From assembly GCF_900107395.1 (NCBI RefSeq), contig NZ_FNPW01000016.1, positions 95,549-159,548 of the forward strand: DNA of 64,000 nt, read 5' to 3'. The translations under genes were made by a program, and so were the position numbers. Within the stretch, counting starts at the first letter, position 1; every line of letters begins with the position of its first letter. The notes beneath the pieces are model-generated. The model made no database searches. It saw only the letters and a list, made by a program, of their open reading frames with translations, and had not been told where the DNA came from. This DNA comes from Pseudomonas sp. NFIX28. Lineage in GTDB: Bacteria > Pseudomonadota > Gammaproteobacteria > Pseudomonadales > Pseudomonadaceae. Below are positions 33,613 through 40,936 of this stretch, piece by piece.

Positions 33613-34878
33613 ATGACAACTCATGACAAGGCCAAATGGCTCAGATTCCTGATCCTGATCCTCGGTGGCGGCACCATCTACAAGCTGGCGAACCTCAAGG
33701 ACGCCTTCTACATCCCCATGCAGCAATTCATGGGCTTGAGCCACACTGAAATCGGCTTGCTGCTGAGCGCCAACGCCATCATCGCCACCGCCTTGTTTGT
33801 CGTGGGCGGCATGCTTGCCGACCGCTACGACACGCGCAAGCTGATCCCCATCGGCCTGATCGGTACGGGCAGCCTGGGCCTCTACCTCGCGACTTTCCCG
33901 CCCTTCAGCCATCTGCTGGTGATCTTCTGCCTGCTGGCACTCTGCGCCGACTGCATCTTCTGGCCTTCGCTGCTCAAAGCCATCCGCAATCTGGGCGACG
34001 ACCAGGAACAGGGGCGGCTGTTCGGGCTCCTGGAAGGCGGACGTGGCGTCATCGATACCCTGGTGGCCTTTTCCGCGCTGGGCGTGTTCATTGCCATGGG
34101 CTCCGGTGAAAACGGCCTGAAAGCGGCGATTCTCTTCTACTCGGTCATCGACATCCTGGCCGGGACCCTGACCTGGTTCCTGCTCAAGGGCGGCCGCGCG
34201 CAACCGCTCGCCAAGCCGAAGAACGGTATGTCGAACCTGCTCGAGGCCATCAAGGTACCGGGCATCTGGCTGGTCAGCCTCAACGTGTTCATGGTCTACA
34301 TCGTGTATTGCGGCCTGACCTATTTCATTCCCTACCTCAAGGAAATGTACGGGCTGCCCGTGGCGCTGGTGGGCGCCTACGGCGTCATCAACCAGTACTG
34401 CCTGAAGATCCTCGGCGGCCCTGCCGGCGGCTTCATTGCCGACAAACACTTCAAGAGCACCAGCCGCTATCTGAAATGGGCGTTCCTGGCGTTGCTGCCG
34501 ATGATGGGCCTCATCATGCTCGTTCCGAAAAGCCCGAGCTTCATCTACGCCGGCATGGCGGCCACCCTGGGCTTTGCGCTGATCGTGTTCTCCATGCGCG
34601 GCGTGTTCTGGGCGCCGATGGGGGAAGTCGGCATTCCTCAGCACATCACGGGCTCGGCCTTCGGCATTGGCTGCCTGATCGGCTATGCACCGGGCATGTT
34701 CGCCTATGTCATCTACGGCGCAATACTCGATCATTTCCCGGGCCAGCAAGGCTACACCTATGTCTTCAGCTTGATGAGCGTGCTGGCGATCCTTGGCTTC
34801 ATGGTGTCGAGCCTGCTGTATAAGACCGTGCTGAAAAAACCCACCGCGACCGCCGAAACAGCTGCGGTGCACGCCTGA
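33613..34878 (+). CDS. MFS transporter
   Basis: Inner-membrane permease of 421 residues with about 12 TM segments. Seen: opening WLRFLILILGGGTIYKLANL, LLSANAIIATALFVVGGMLA followed by the loop motif DRYDTRKLIP, and FIADKHFKSTSRYL at the matching loop of the second half. It lies 56 bp after the TIM-barrel gene with GGAG upstream. Probably the importer for the compound handled by the TIM-barrel enzyme and the divergent operon. It is a different MFS subtype from the one at 26237, so the locus encodes two carriers. Confidence 0.9.
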   Translation: MTTHDKAKWLRFLILILGGGTIYKLANLKDAFYIPMQQFMGLSHTEIGLLLSANAIIATALFVVGGMLADRYDTRKLIPIGLIGTGSLGLYLATFPPFSHLLVIFCLLALCADCIFWPSLLKAIRNLGDDQEQGRLFGLLEGGRGVIDTLVAFSALGVFIAMGSGENGLKAAILFYSVIDILAGTLTWFLLKGGRAQPLAKPKNGMSNLLEAIKVPGIWLVSLNVFMVYIVYCGLTYFIPYLKEMYGLPVALVGAYGVINQYCLKILGGPAGGFIADKHFKSTSRYLKWAFLALLPMMGLIMLVPKSPSFIYAGMAATLGFALIVFSMRGVFWAPMGEVGIPQHITGSAFGIGCLIGYAPGMFAYVIYGAILDHFPGQQGYTYVFSLMSVLAILGFMVSSLLYKTVLKKPTATAETAAVHA

Positions 34879-34901
34879 ACAGCGCTCCGCTAAACCAGGA
34901 A

Positions 34902-34919
34902 GAGGCAGGCGCCTGCCTC
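34902..34919 (+). terminator. Weak terminator-like palindrome
   Basis: Perfect 18-bp palindrome GAGGCAGGCGCCTGCCTC just past the MFS stop codon, followed by a C/T-rich stretch. It lies between convergent genes. The lack of a loop and T-run makes it a weak call. Confidence 0.35.
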
Positions 34920-34973
34920 CTCCTGCACTGCCCACAACCAGCCCGAAGGAATGCTGGGCGGCCAATCACGAAA

Positions 34974-35303
34974 TTATCGTTTTTTGCTGATTACCGAGCG
35001 CTTGGCATCCCCCTCTAGACACCCGCAATGTGTATCGATAAGCAGGTCCTTATCGACGAAACCTAACACCGGCTCCAGGTCTCCCGGTATATCGGGATCT
35101 TGAGGTTCTTGTTTTTTCGCCTCGCGCTTGGCCTCGAGACGTTCCCTGGTGCGTTCCACGTCATACGACTTGCCCTCTGCAAGCCTGTTCAGGGTGGACG
35201 AAATCTTGAAAAAACCACCGCACAACAAGCAGTAGAACCGCTTGCCGCCGCCAAAGGACAGATCCTCGATCGCTTCTACGTTTTGGCAAATTGGACAAGC
35301 CAT
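34974..35303 (-). CDS. Small zinc-ribbon-like hypothetical protein
   Basis: Protein of 109 residues. Seen: two Cys pairs, CPIC at residues 3-6 and CLLC near residue 26, forming a likely zinc ribbon (GGGKRFYCLLCGGFFKI). A charged helix with KSYDVERTRERLEAKREAKK follows, then an acidic C-terminus with HCGCLE. No signal peptide. Convergent with the MFS gene; not part of the operon. I do not recognise a named family; DNA- or protein-binding through the ribbon is possible. Confidence 0.7.
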   Translation of the reverse strand: MACPICQNVEAIEDLSFGGGKRFYCLLCGGFFKISSTLNRLAEGKSYDVERTRERLEAKREAKKQEPQDPDIPGDLEPVLGFVDKDLLIDTHCGCLEGDAKRSVISKKR

Positions 35304-35426
35304 GATCTCTCCCCTCTTCCCATGTATTTCAGCTGATGCTCATCAGCAACCATGGACCGGCCAGCCACGTGCACAACGAAGTGCAGCGCGACCGACAGCG
35401 ATCATCTGAATGAATCACCCAGGCAC

Positions 35427-35452
35427 AAAAAAGCCCCCGCCAACCAGCGGGC
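35427..35452 (-). terminator. Terminator of the acidic small protein gene
   Basis: On the minus strand CCCGC, loop TGGTTG, GCGGG, then GGCTTTTTTG: a classic stem with a six-T tail, just past the stop at 35471. Confidence 0.75.
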
Positions 35453-35470
35453 AATGGCAAGCAGCGAGTA

Positions 35471-35779
35471 TCAAGCGCCCGACTCAGGATCACTTGCAGG
35501 CACGTTGCGAGGCTCCTTATTGGCGTCGTCCTGCTCGTTCAGCTGTGGGTCGACGTCAGGGTCGTCGACGCGACCACTTCCGCCATCCTGCGGATACTCG
35601 CTCGACACCGAGTTGTTGGCCTCTACATCGGCCATGTCCTGTTCGACAGGCGCCTCATCGTCCGCAGGCAACGGAATTTCAGGCTGCTTGCGCTCAGGAT
35701 CGCGGCCCGCTTTATTGCCTGTCGTGTTCAACAAGTCCTGGTACGACTTGCTCCCAGCTACATCCTCATCAAATTTCAT
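35471..35779 (-). CDS. Acidic, low-complexity hypothetical protein
   Basis: Protein of 102 residues, very rich in Asp, Glu, Pro and Asn (for example DDEAPVEQDMADVEANNSVS and GRVDDPDVDPQLNEQDDANK). No hydrophobic segment and no Cys, so it is probably disordered. The start MKFDEDVAGSKSYQDLLN has AGAACGGAGAACC upstream, and a strong terminator follows, which supports a real gene. Function unknown; similar acidic small proteins in Pseudomonas are often stress-induced. Confidence 0.65.
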   Translation of the reverse strand: MKFDEDVAGSKSYQDLLNTTGNKAGRDPERKQPEIPLPADDEAPVEQDMADVEANNSVSSEYPQDGGSGRVDDPDVDPQLNEQDDANKEPRNVPASDPESGA

Positions 35780-36107
35780 GCTGGTTCTCCGTTCTAGTGC
35801 GCGGTGTGTCCGCCTCTAAACGTGAGAAATGACAAAACATGGCAAGTGCCGGGCGCTGGACGAACGGCAGGTGCTGGGGTGGGGGTGGAGGGCTGATTGG
35901 CAGCGGCTGAGGTCGATTGCGAGGGGTGATGAGTGGGCGCTCAAGTGTGGTCACCCCGTTAGCATCAGCCTGTCTCGGTCGGCCGCTGCTCGCCCTGCCA
36001 AACTTGTGGCAGGGTCGAAAAAATTCGATGGGTATGGGCGAGTTGCACGTCGCTACATCGTTACAACTCTCAAGTCGTAAGTTCGTTCAGCACTTTCAGA
36101 AATTCAC
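35780..36107. other. Intergenic region, no gene seen
   Basis: 328 bp holding the promoter of the acidic protein gene. A hairpin CCCTGCCA / TGGCAGGG with loop AACTTG lies at 35993-36014 without a T-run. Short open frames here lack recognisable features. Confidence 0.5.
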
Positions 36108-36758
36108 TTAACAAGAAGGCTGACCAGGAATCGAAATCGACTTTCCTTGCAAAAGTCTTGGTTCACCAGGGTAAACATTAAAGGGATCCACTGTAGAGCC
36201 ATCCACCTTAACGTCCTTGACCGGGTAACGCACATTTCCATTAGCGGTCAGGAGAGCTCCTGAACTTTCGCAGGTTACAGACAACTTGGACTGTTTGACG
36301 TTCGGTAGCTGGCGGACCAAGCCACTGAAGCTGAGGTTGATCAATACGTTGCCGGACGACGCCCGATGCTCTGTCTCTTCCAGGCTGATGATGGGTATGA
36401 CGTCCAGACGGTACACCTGTTCGCGCACAACTTCTTCGAGCGGCTTCAGGGTAATGCTCTTGCTTTGCCCGGGAGCCAACGTGATGCGGAAAGGATAAGC
36501 GTAGAGAATCGGTTTGCTCACCAGCGTAATGGGCTCCAACCGTTCACTGCCCACCTCCACCCCGGGGTTGAGCAGGCGCGACAGAGTGATGGATACGTAC
36601 TCCGGACGCTCGCCGTTATTGATGATCTGGACGGTAGTTGGTTTGTCCTGGACGACAATTTCCTTGGGGGAAATATCGATCAGTGCAAAAGCCTGCCCAG
36701 GAACAACGAGGTAGGACACCAAAAGCAGGGCAGAAAGAACAGACAAGCGCATGTTCAC
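36108..36758 (-). CDS. Periplasmic fimbrial chaperone (CS1/alpha type), distal copy
   Basis: Protein of 216 residues with a signal peptide (LSVLSALLLVSYLVVPGQAF). Seen: first Ig-like domain ALIDISPKEIVVQDKPTTVQ and YVSITLSRLLNPGVEV, the LAPGQSKSITLKPLEE strand that contacts subunits, and YRLDVIPII. The second domain begins near VRQLPNVKQSKLSVTCESSG. Both domains are present. It is the last gene of the fimbrial operon. This is one of three chaperone genes in the operon, and possibly serves a different subunit from the chaperone next to the usher. Confidence 0.85.
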   Translation of the reverse strand: MNMRLSVLSALLLVSYLVVPGQAFALIDISPKEIVVQDKPTTVQIINNGERPEYVSITLSRLLNPGVEVGSERLEPITLVSKPILYAYPFRITLAPGQSKSITLKPLEEVVREQVYRLDVIPIISLEETEHRASSGNVLINLSFSGLVRQLPNVKQSKLSVTCESSGALLTANGNVRYPVKDVKVDGSTVDPFNVYPGEPRLLQGKSISIPGQPSC

Positions 36759-36780
36759 TATTCCTTATAAAGCATCATCA

Positions 36781-37326
36781 CTAAGGCGCCTTCACCACCG
36801 GTTCGAAGGTCAGCGACAGCACACCGCTGTAAACTCCGGTGGTGCTCTTGAAATTGCCATCCGGAGGATAGGCGGAGATGGCCAATCCGTAGTAACCGAC
36901 AGAGTCTTCGCCTTCCGCGGGCGGGGCCGGGTTGCCAAATTCGGTACCCTGACCAACCAGAAGGGGTTTCAGGTCCCCGCCCTCGACCCCGAGTTGGACC
37001 TTTGGCATTCGAAACATCTGCACGGGGTTGGCTTGGTTGCGTATCTCCAAGGGCTCGTCCAGGCGGACCTGAAAAAATCCGCTGGTAGATACCACCCGCA
37101 GCCGTGCAACCACTTCGTAAGGAGTATCCCAAGCACCAAGTTGCTGCATTTCCAGCCCCTGTTCGAACCAGCCACCTTTATCGTCGGTCACAAACAGATT
37201 ATTGGGGCGAATGACATGCGCCGTTATCTTGCTGCTGGTCTTGCCTATGACCTTCACGGCAGCCGGCGCCATCGCTGGTAACAATCCCAGTGCCAGGAAT
37301 AGGCACACGACGTTTTTTCTTCTCAT
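36781..37326 (-). CDS. CS1-type minor fimbrial subunit
   Basis: Secreted protein of 181 residues, signal peptide MRRKNVVCLFLALGLLPAMA. Its fold pattern follows the major subunit at 43271: VTDDKGGWFEQGLEMQQLG aligns with VSKPDGSTWYGTEELDADD, and the C-terminal GVYSGVLSLTFEPV aligns with GSYSGDLVMLFEPV. So both are CS1-family pilins. It lies 22 bp before the distal chaperone. It probably serves as an adaptor or minor subunit joining the tip protein to the shaft. Its 5-prime part is duplicated as a relic at 38521-38634. Confidence 0.83.
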   Translation of the reverse strand: MRRKNVVCLFLALGLLPAMAPAAVKVIGKTSSKITAHVIRPNNLFVTDDKGGWFEQGLEMQQLGAWDTPYEVVARLRVVSTSGFFQVRLDEPLEIRNQANPVQMFRMPKVQLGVEGGDLKPLLVGQGTEFGNPAPPAEGEDSVGYYGLAISAYPPDGNFKSTTGVYSGVLSLTFEPVVKAP

Positions 37327-37340
37327 ATCGCTATAGCTTC

Positions 37341-38354
37341 CTAAGACTTCGTGGTGACGGTAAAGGTCAGTACGTCGTTGTAGTCGCCTTGCTTCACTGT
37401 TTTCCCCACTTCTGTTCTGAATGTGGGCGAAAAACAGCTACGACCACTATCAGCGAGGGGAAGCTCGATGTTGCTGCCAGGTAACTTAATAAGCGTGCTA
37501 CCGCTGTCTAATATCAGACTGTAGGGTACTACCTGGGAAGTATCCGACAGATGTTTAAGTCGATACTGGTTGTTTACCACGCCATTGGCACTGTTTGCAC
37601 CAATGACAAACTTTTTATTCTTGACACTTGCCCCATCATAACTAAAGCAAAGCATCTGATCCGCACGGGTCAATGGGGTGTCAGATAAACCGTGCTGTAG
37701 CTCACCCAGGTTCCAGTCCGGTGCAGATACGTTGATATAAAGATCGAGCGGCGGTGGACTTCCAGGGTCGGCAGCTGTTATACAAGAACCATTATTAGGG
37801 CCACTCCTGGATATATAAACAGCGCCCTTAGCCTCTCCAACATCATCCTCATCTGTATAATTTCCTGCCCGAATAGCGACCGCGGGCCAACTAGTGATAG
37901 CGCTATTATCAATAGTAACTTCGACCGATGCTAAAAAGGGCTCCTTATTCACCCAGGATGTCCCCACAACTTGACTATAGAAAATAATATAACCTTCACC
38001 AGAATACCTGCCAATATATTTTTTCCCATTCATATATACCGCCGAGGCTGGTGTTGAATTAGATACCAGCCTCCCATTCTTATCATAAGAATAAACCAAT
38101 ATACCCCTAGACTTAAATAATCCAGCACCCAGATGCCCAATAGCACGCTTATAATCAATAACCGTAGATACGGTACTGGTTCCATTTCCATTATCACGAA
38201 AATAACAACCAGAGTAGGAGTTACTGAGATAACTTGTCCTTAGGACAAATGCATATGTTTTACCTGAAACCAGAAAGCAGAATATTAGTAAGCACACATA
38301 ACCCAGCGACTTATATAGTGCACCCTTCTTAAGATAAAATGTGACCACCCTCAT
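37341..38354 (-). CDS. Fimbrial tip adhesin, copy A
   Basis: Protein of 337 residues with a signal segment (YKSLGYVCLLIFCFLVSGKT then YAF). Seen: N-terminal variable domain with SYSGCYFRDNGNGTSTVSTV and ILVYSYDKNGRLVSNSTPAS, then a pilin-like C-terminal domain starting near VSAPDWNLGELQHGLSDTPL and ending DVLTFTVTTKS. This two-domain plan and the position in the operon fit a CooD/CblD-type tip protein. It is nearly identical to copy B in the last 190 residues but differs in N-terminal patches. The ATG at 38354 is chosen over an open frame reaching 38447. The 5-prime part is clearly AT-rich compared with neighbours. Confidence 0.83.
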   Translation of the reverse strand: MRVVTFYLKKGALYKSLGYVCLLIFCFLVSGKTYAFVLRTSYLSNSYSGCYFRDNGNGTSTVSTVIDYKRAIGHLGAGLFKSRGILVYSYDKNGRLVSNSTPASAVYMNGKKYIGRYSGEGYIIFYSQVVGTSWVNKEPFLASVEVTIDNSAITSWPAVAIRAGNYTDEDDVGEAKGAVYISRSGPNNGSCITAADPGSPPPLDLYINVSAPDWNLGELQHGLSDTPLTRADQMLCFSYDGASVKNKKFVIGANSANGVVNNQYRLKHLSDTSQVVPYSLILDSGSTLIKLPGSNIELPLADSGRSCFSPTFRTEVGKTVKQGDYNDVLTFTVTTKS

Positions 38355-38475
38355 CCCCCCAAAAAGCGCACAACCTAAAATACTTCTCTGTTCAGCCTTA
38401 TAAAATCCAAAAAACACACCAAAAAGCCAACAACATTGAAAACACACTCAACCATTAAGCTAAGATCACTAATCA

Positions 38476-38631
38476 CTAGACCCTAATTGATAGATCACTA
38501 CGCCATAACCGACACTGACCATGCGCCGTTATCTTGCTGCTGGTCTTGCCTATGACCTTCAGGGCTGCCGGCGCCATCGCTGGTAACAATCCCAGTGCCA
38601 GGAATAGGTACACGACGGTTTGTCTTCTCAT
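38476..38631 (-). pseudogene. Chimeric relic ORF at the duplication junction
   Basis: 51-codon open frame made by the duplication. It starts MRRQTVVYLFLALGLLPAMA, a copy of the minor pilin signal peptide, continues VIGKTSSKITAH, then crosses the junction near 38520. After that it reads out-of-frame codons of the chaperone 3-prime end until TAG at 38476. The upstream AGGAAG of the intact pilin gene is kept, so it may still be translated into a short exported peptide. Most likely a non-functional scar. Confidence 0.8.
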
Positions 38632-38645
38632 ATCGCTATAGCTTC

Positions 38646-39653
38646 CTAAGACTTCGTAGTGACGGTAAAGGTCAGTACGTCGTTGTAGTCCCCTTGCTTT
38701 ACTGTTTTCCCCACTTCTGTTCTGAATGTGGGCGAAAAACAGCTACGACCACTATCAGCGAGGGGAAGCTCGATGTTGCTGCCAGGTAACTTAATAAGCG
38801 TGCTACCGCTGTCTAATGTCAGACTGTAGGGTACTAGCTGGGAAGTATCCGACAGATGTTTAAGTCGATACTGGTTATTTACCACGCCATTGGCACTTCT
38901 TGCACCAATGACAAACTTTTTATTCTTGACACTTGCCCCATCATAACTAAAGCAAAGCATCTGATCTGCACGGGTCAATGGGGTGTCAGATAAACCATGC
39001 TGTAGCTCACCGAGGTTCCAGTCCGGTGCAGATACGTCGATATAGATATCGAGCGGCGGTGGACTTCCAGGGTCGGCAGATATTATGCAAGCACCATTCT
39101 TAGGGCCACTCCTGGATATATAAACAGCGCCCTTAGCCTCTCCAACATCATCCGCATATGTATAATTTCCTGCCCGAATAGCGACCGCGGGCCAATTAGT
39201 GATAGCGCTATTATTAATAGTAACTTCGACCGATGCTAAAAAAGCGTCTATATTACCCCATCCCCCCGTCCCAGCGCTATTATAGAACATAATATAATCT
39301 TCACCACTATATTTGTTATCATTTTTTAGCCCATTTATATATACTGCCGTGGCTGGCGTTGAACTAGATATCGGCCTTCCATTCTTATCATAAGAATAAA
39401 CCAATATACCCCTACTCATAAAAGTAGAGCCCCCTGTGTGCCCAACTCTAGACTTATAATCAATTACCGTAGATACGGTACTGGTTCCATTTCCATTATC
39501 ACGAAAATAACAACCAGAGTAGGACTTACTGAGATAACTTGTCTTTAGGGTATATGCATATGTTTTATCTGAAACCAGAAACCAGAGCATTAGTAAAAAC
39601 ACATAACCCAGCGACTTACATAGTGCACCCTTCTTAAGGTAAACCGTGACCAC
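38646..39653 (-). CDS. Fimbrial tip adhesin, copy B
   Basis: Protein of 335 residues, paralogue of copy A. Shared parts: SYSGCYFRDNGNGTSTVSTV, GILVYSYDKNGR, DDVGEAKGAVYISRSGP and the whole C-terminal pilin domain. Differences cluster in the N-terminal domain (for example NTYADDV-like NYTYADDV against NYTDEDDV, and GTGGWGNIDAFLA against GTSWVNKEPFLA). The ATG used by copy A has become TGT here, so this copy appears to start at GTG 39653 with TAAGG directly before it, a poorer initiation site. It is proximal to the usher in the operon. Either copy could be the functional tip protein. Confidence 0.8.
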   Translation of the reverse strand: MVTVYLKKGALCKSLGYVFLLMLWFLVSDKTYAYTLKTSYLSKSYSGCYFRDNGNGTSTVSTVIDYKSRVGHTGGSTFMSRGILVYSYDKNGRPISSSTPATAVYINGLKNDNKYSGEDYIMFYNSAGTGGWGNIDAFLASVEVTINNSAITNWPAVAIRAGNYTYADDVGEAKGAVYISRSGPKNGACIISADPGSPPPLDIYIDVSAPDWNLGELQHGLSDTPLTRADQMLCFSYDGASVKNKKFVIGARSANGVVNNQYRLKHLSDTSQLVPYSLTLDSGSTLIKLPGSNIELPLADSGRSCFSPTFRTEVGKTVKQGDYNDVLTFTVTTKS

Positions 39654-39781
39654 CCTTACACCCCCAAAAAAACATACAACCTAAAATATTTCTTTGTTCA
39701 GCCTTATAAAACCCAAGAAACACACCAAAAAGCCAACAACAAACAACATTAAAAATACACTCAACCATTAAGCTAAGATCA

Positions 39782-40243
39782 TTAATCACTAGACCCTAAT
39801 TGATAGATCACTGCGCCATAACCGACACTGACGATCAGGGGCGCTGATAGAGCCTTAGAATTGATATGGATTCGCTCCCTCGGACGGAAAGTCACCCGCC
39901 ATACCAAGGGTTGTGTGGGTGCCTCTATCTCTTTGAGCAACATGCGGCGTTTTTGCCCAGCTGCCAGCACCAGCCGATCAGGTGTGACCAGTAGGCTCGG
40001 TCGCTCCACTTCCTGGATCGGCACCAGGCGTTCAGGAGTCTGCCCCGGGTTAAGCAGGAGCTCTTGTACAACCTCCAGATACAGGGGCGTATCTCCAGTA
40101 TTTTCGACATACAGTGCGTGTGCTGGCTTACCGGGTTCCAGCTTCAGCTCGGTACGCGAGAGCTTCAGTACGCCCTCCGCCATGCCCTGCGTGGCAAATA
40201 GGGCCAGCAACAGCCCCAACAAGGATCCGGTCGTGCGCTTCAT
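39782..40243 (-). CDS. Single-domain fimbrial chaperone-like protein
   Basis: Protein of 153 residues with signal peptide (SLLGLLLALFATQGMAEG). Seen: only the first Ig domain of the chaperone family: LKLSRTELKLEPGKPAHALY, LYLEVVQELLLNPGQTPERL and LVLAAGQKRRMLLKEIEA, ending SVGYGAVIYQLGSSD. Other chaperones in the operon continue at that point into a second domain of about 70 residues. The ATG at 40243 overlaps the stop of the upstream chaperone (ATGA); an upstream TTG is ignored. Its 3-prime end is repeated at 38467-38519. Could be a co-chaperone or a naturally shortened form. Confidence 0.78.
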   Translation of the reverse strand: MKRTTGSLLGLLLALFATQGMAEGVLKLSRTELKLEPGKPAHALYVENTGDTPLYLEVVQELLLNPGQTPERLVPIQEVERPSLLVTPDRLVLAAGQKRRMLLKEIEAPTQPLVWRVTFRPRERIHINSKALSAPLIVSVGYGAVIYQLGSSD

Positions 40244-40911
40244 CAGGGGCAATCCACAGTTCGAGCCTGGTCATTGTCGAGCAAACTCAATTTCTTGCCG
40301 GGAAACTGATGGGGGGTGCCGGGAAACAGCGCCACGGTCTCTCCAACTTTTCCGACGTCCGATAGCACATAGCGCACGTTACCGGTGTTGACCAAGGTGA
40401 TCCCGCCAGCATCACAGCGATGGCTCCAGCCGATGCGTTGCTTGTCCGGAGCAGGCATATGCCGGACCAATACGCCATAGCCGATAGAGACCGACATCGG
40501 TGCGGTAATCTTGTCCTTGGGCGCATCGTCCACCTTCAGCGACCTGACCGGCACGATGTACAGGCGGTACAGCGCTTCATCCATCGGTTCGAACAGCGAC
40601 TTGAGGCTGACCTTACGGCTCTGGCCCGGGCCCAGCGTCAGTCTTTCCGGGCTGGCCAGCATGCCGGGGTGCTCAAGTTGCCCCAGATCTACCTTCGTTT
40701 CCGGCACCAACCCCGGGTTCATGACCTTTTGCAACGATATGGAAAGATACAGCGGCGCATCCCCCATGTTTTTCACGGTCACCTTCTGCTCATGGCTGTT
40801 GAAGACTTTGGTGGTGGCCGGCATCACCATCAGTTCACCCTCAGCCTGTACCGACCCGCAGGCCAGGAGTAGTGAACCAATCAGCATCGGCAGGGATGTT
40901 CGCAATTTCAT
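40243..40911 (-). CDS. Periplasmic fimbrial chaperone (CooB-like)
   Basis: Protein of 222 residues with signal peptide (SLPMLIGSLLLACGSVQAEG). Seen: full two-domain chaperone: MVMPATTKVFNSHEQKVTVK, LYLSISLQKVMNPGLVPETK, LTLGPGQSRKVSLKSLFEP, YRLYIVPV, then SIGYGVLVRHMPAPDKQRIG and a second domain through WSHRCDAGGITLVNTGNVRY. This is the alternate chaperone type that works with CS1-like ushers. It lies 25 bp after the usher gene. Expected to hold pilins in the periplasm and pass them to the usher. Confidence 0.87.
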   Translation of the reverse strand: MKLRTSLPMLIGSLLLACGSVQAEGELMVMPATTKVFNSHEQKVTVKNMGDAPLYLSISLQKVMNPGLVPETKVDLGQLEHPGMLASPERLTLGPGQSRKVSLKSLFEPMDEALYRLYIVPVRSLKVDDAPKDKITAPMSVSIGYGVLVRHMPAPDKQRIGWSHRCDAGGITLVNTGNVRYVLSDVGKVGETVALFPGTPHQFPGKKLSLLDNDQARTVDCP

Positions 40912-40936
40912 AGTTCGTTCCTATTCGTAAGATCGA

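Larger units (their letters stand above)
37216..39832. repeat. 1.3-kb tandem duplication, unit A 37216-38519 and unit B 38521-39832
   Basis: Two adjacent direct repeats of 1304 and 1312 bp. The left end of each begins ATGCGCCGTTATCTTGCTGC (37216 and 38521). The right end of each runs through CTAGACCCTAATTGATAG and ends CGACACTGAC (38519 and 39832). The outer flanks differ. Each unit contains the start of the minor pilin gene, a full tip adhesin gene and the end of the single-domain chaperone gene. TGAC is present at both original edges, a possible microhomology, with one extra C at the junction. Confidence 0.92.

Noticed and set aside
35993..36014. Hairpin CCCTGCCA / TGGCAGGG as a terminator or recombination site
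   Set aside because: No T-run, no adjacent gene end, no core-site sequence of an integron attC.
35829..36080. 83-codon open frame in the gap before the fimbrial chaperone gene
   Set aside because: Arg/Ala-rich, no RBS and no domain; looks like a random frame.
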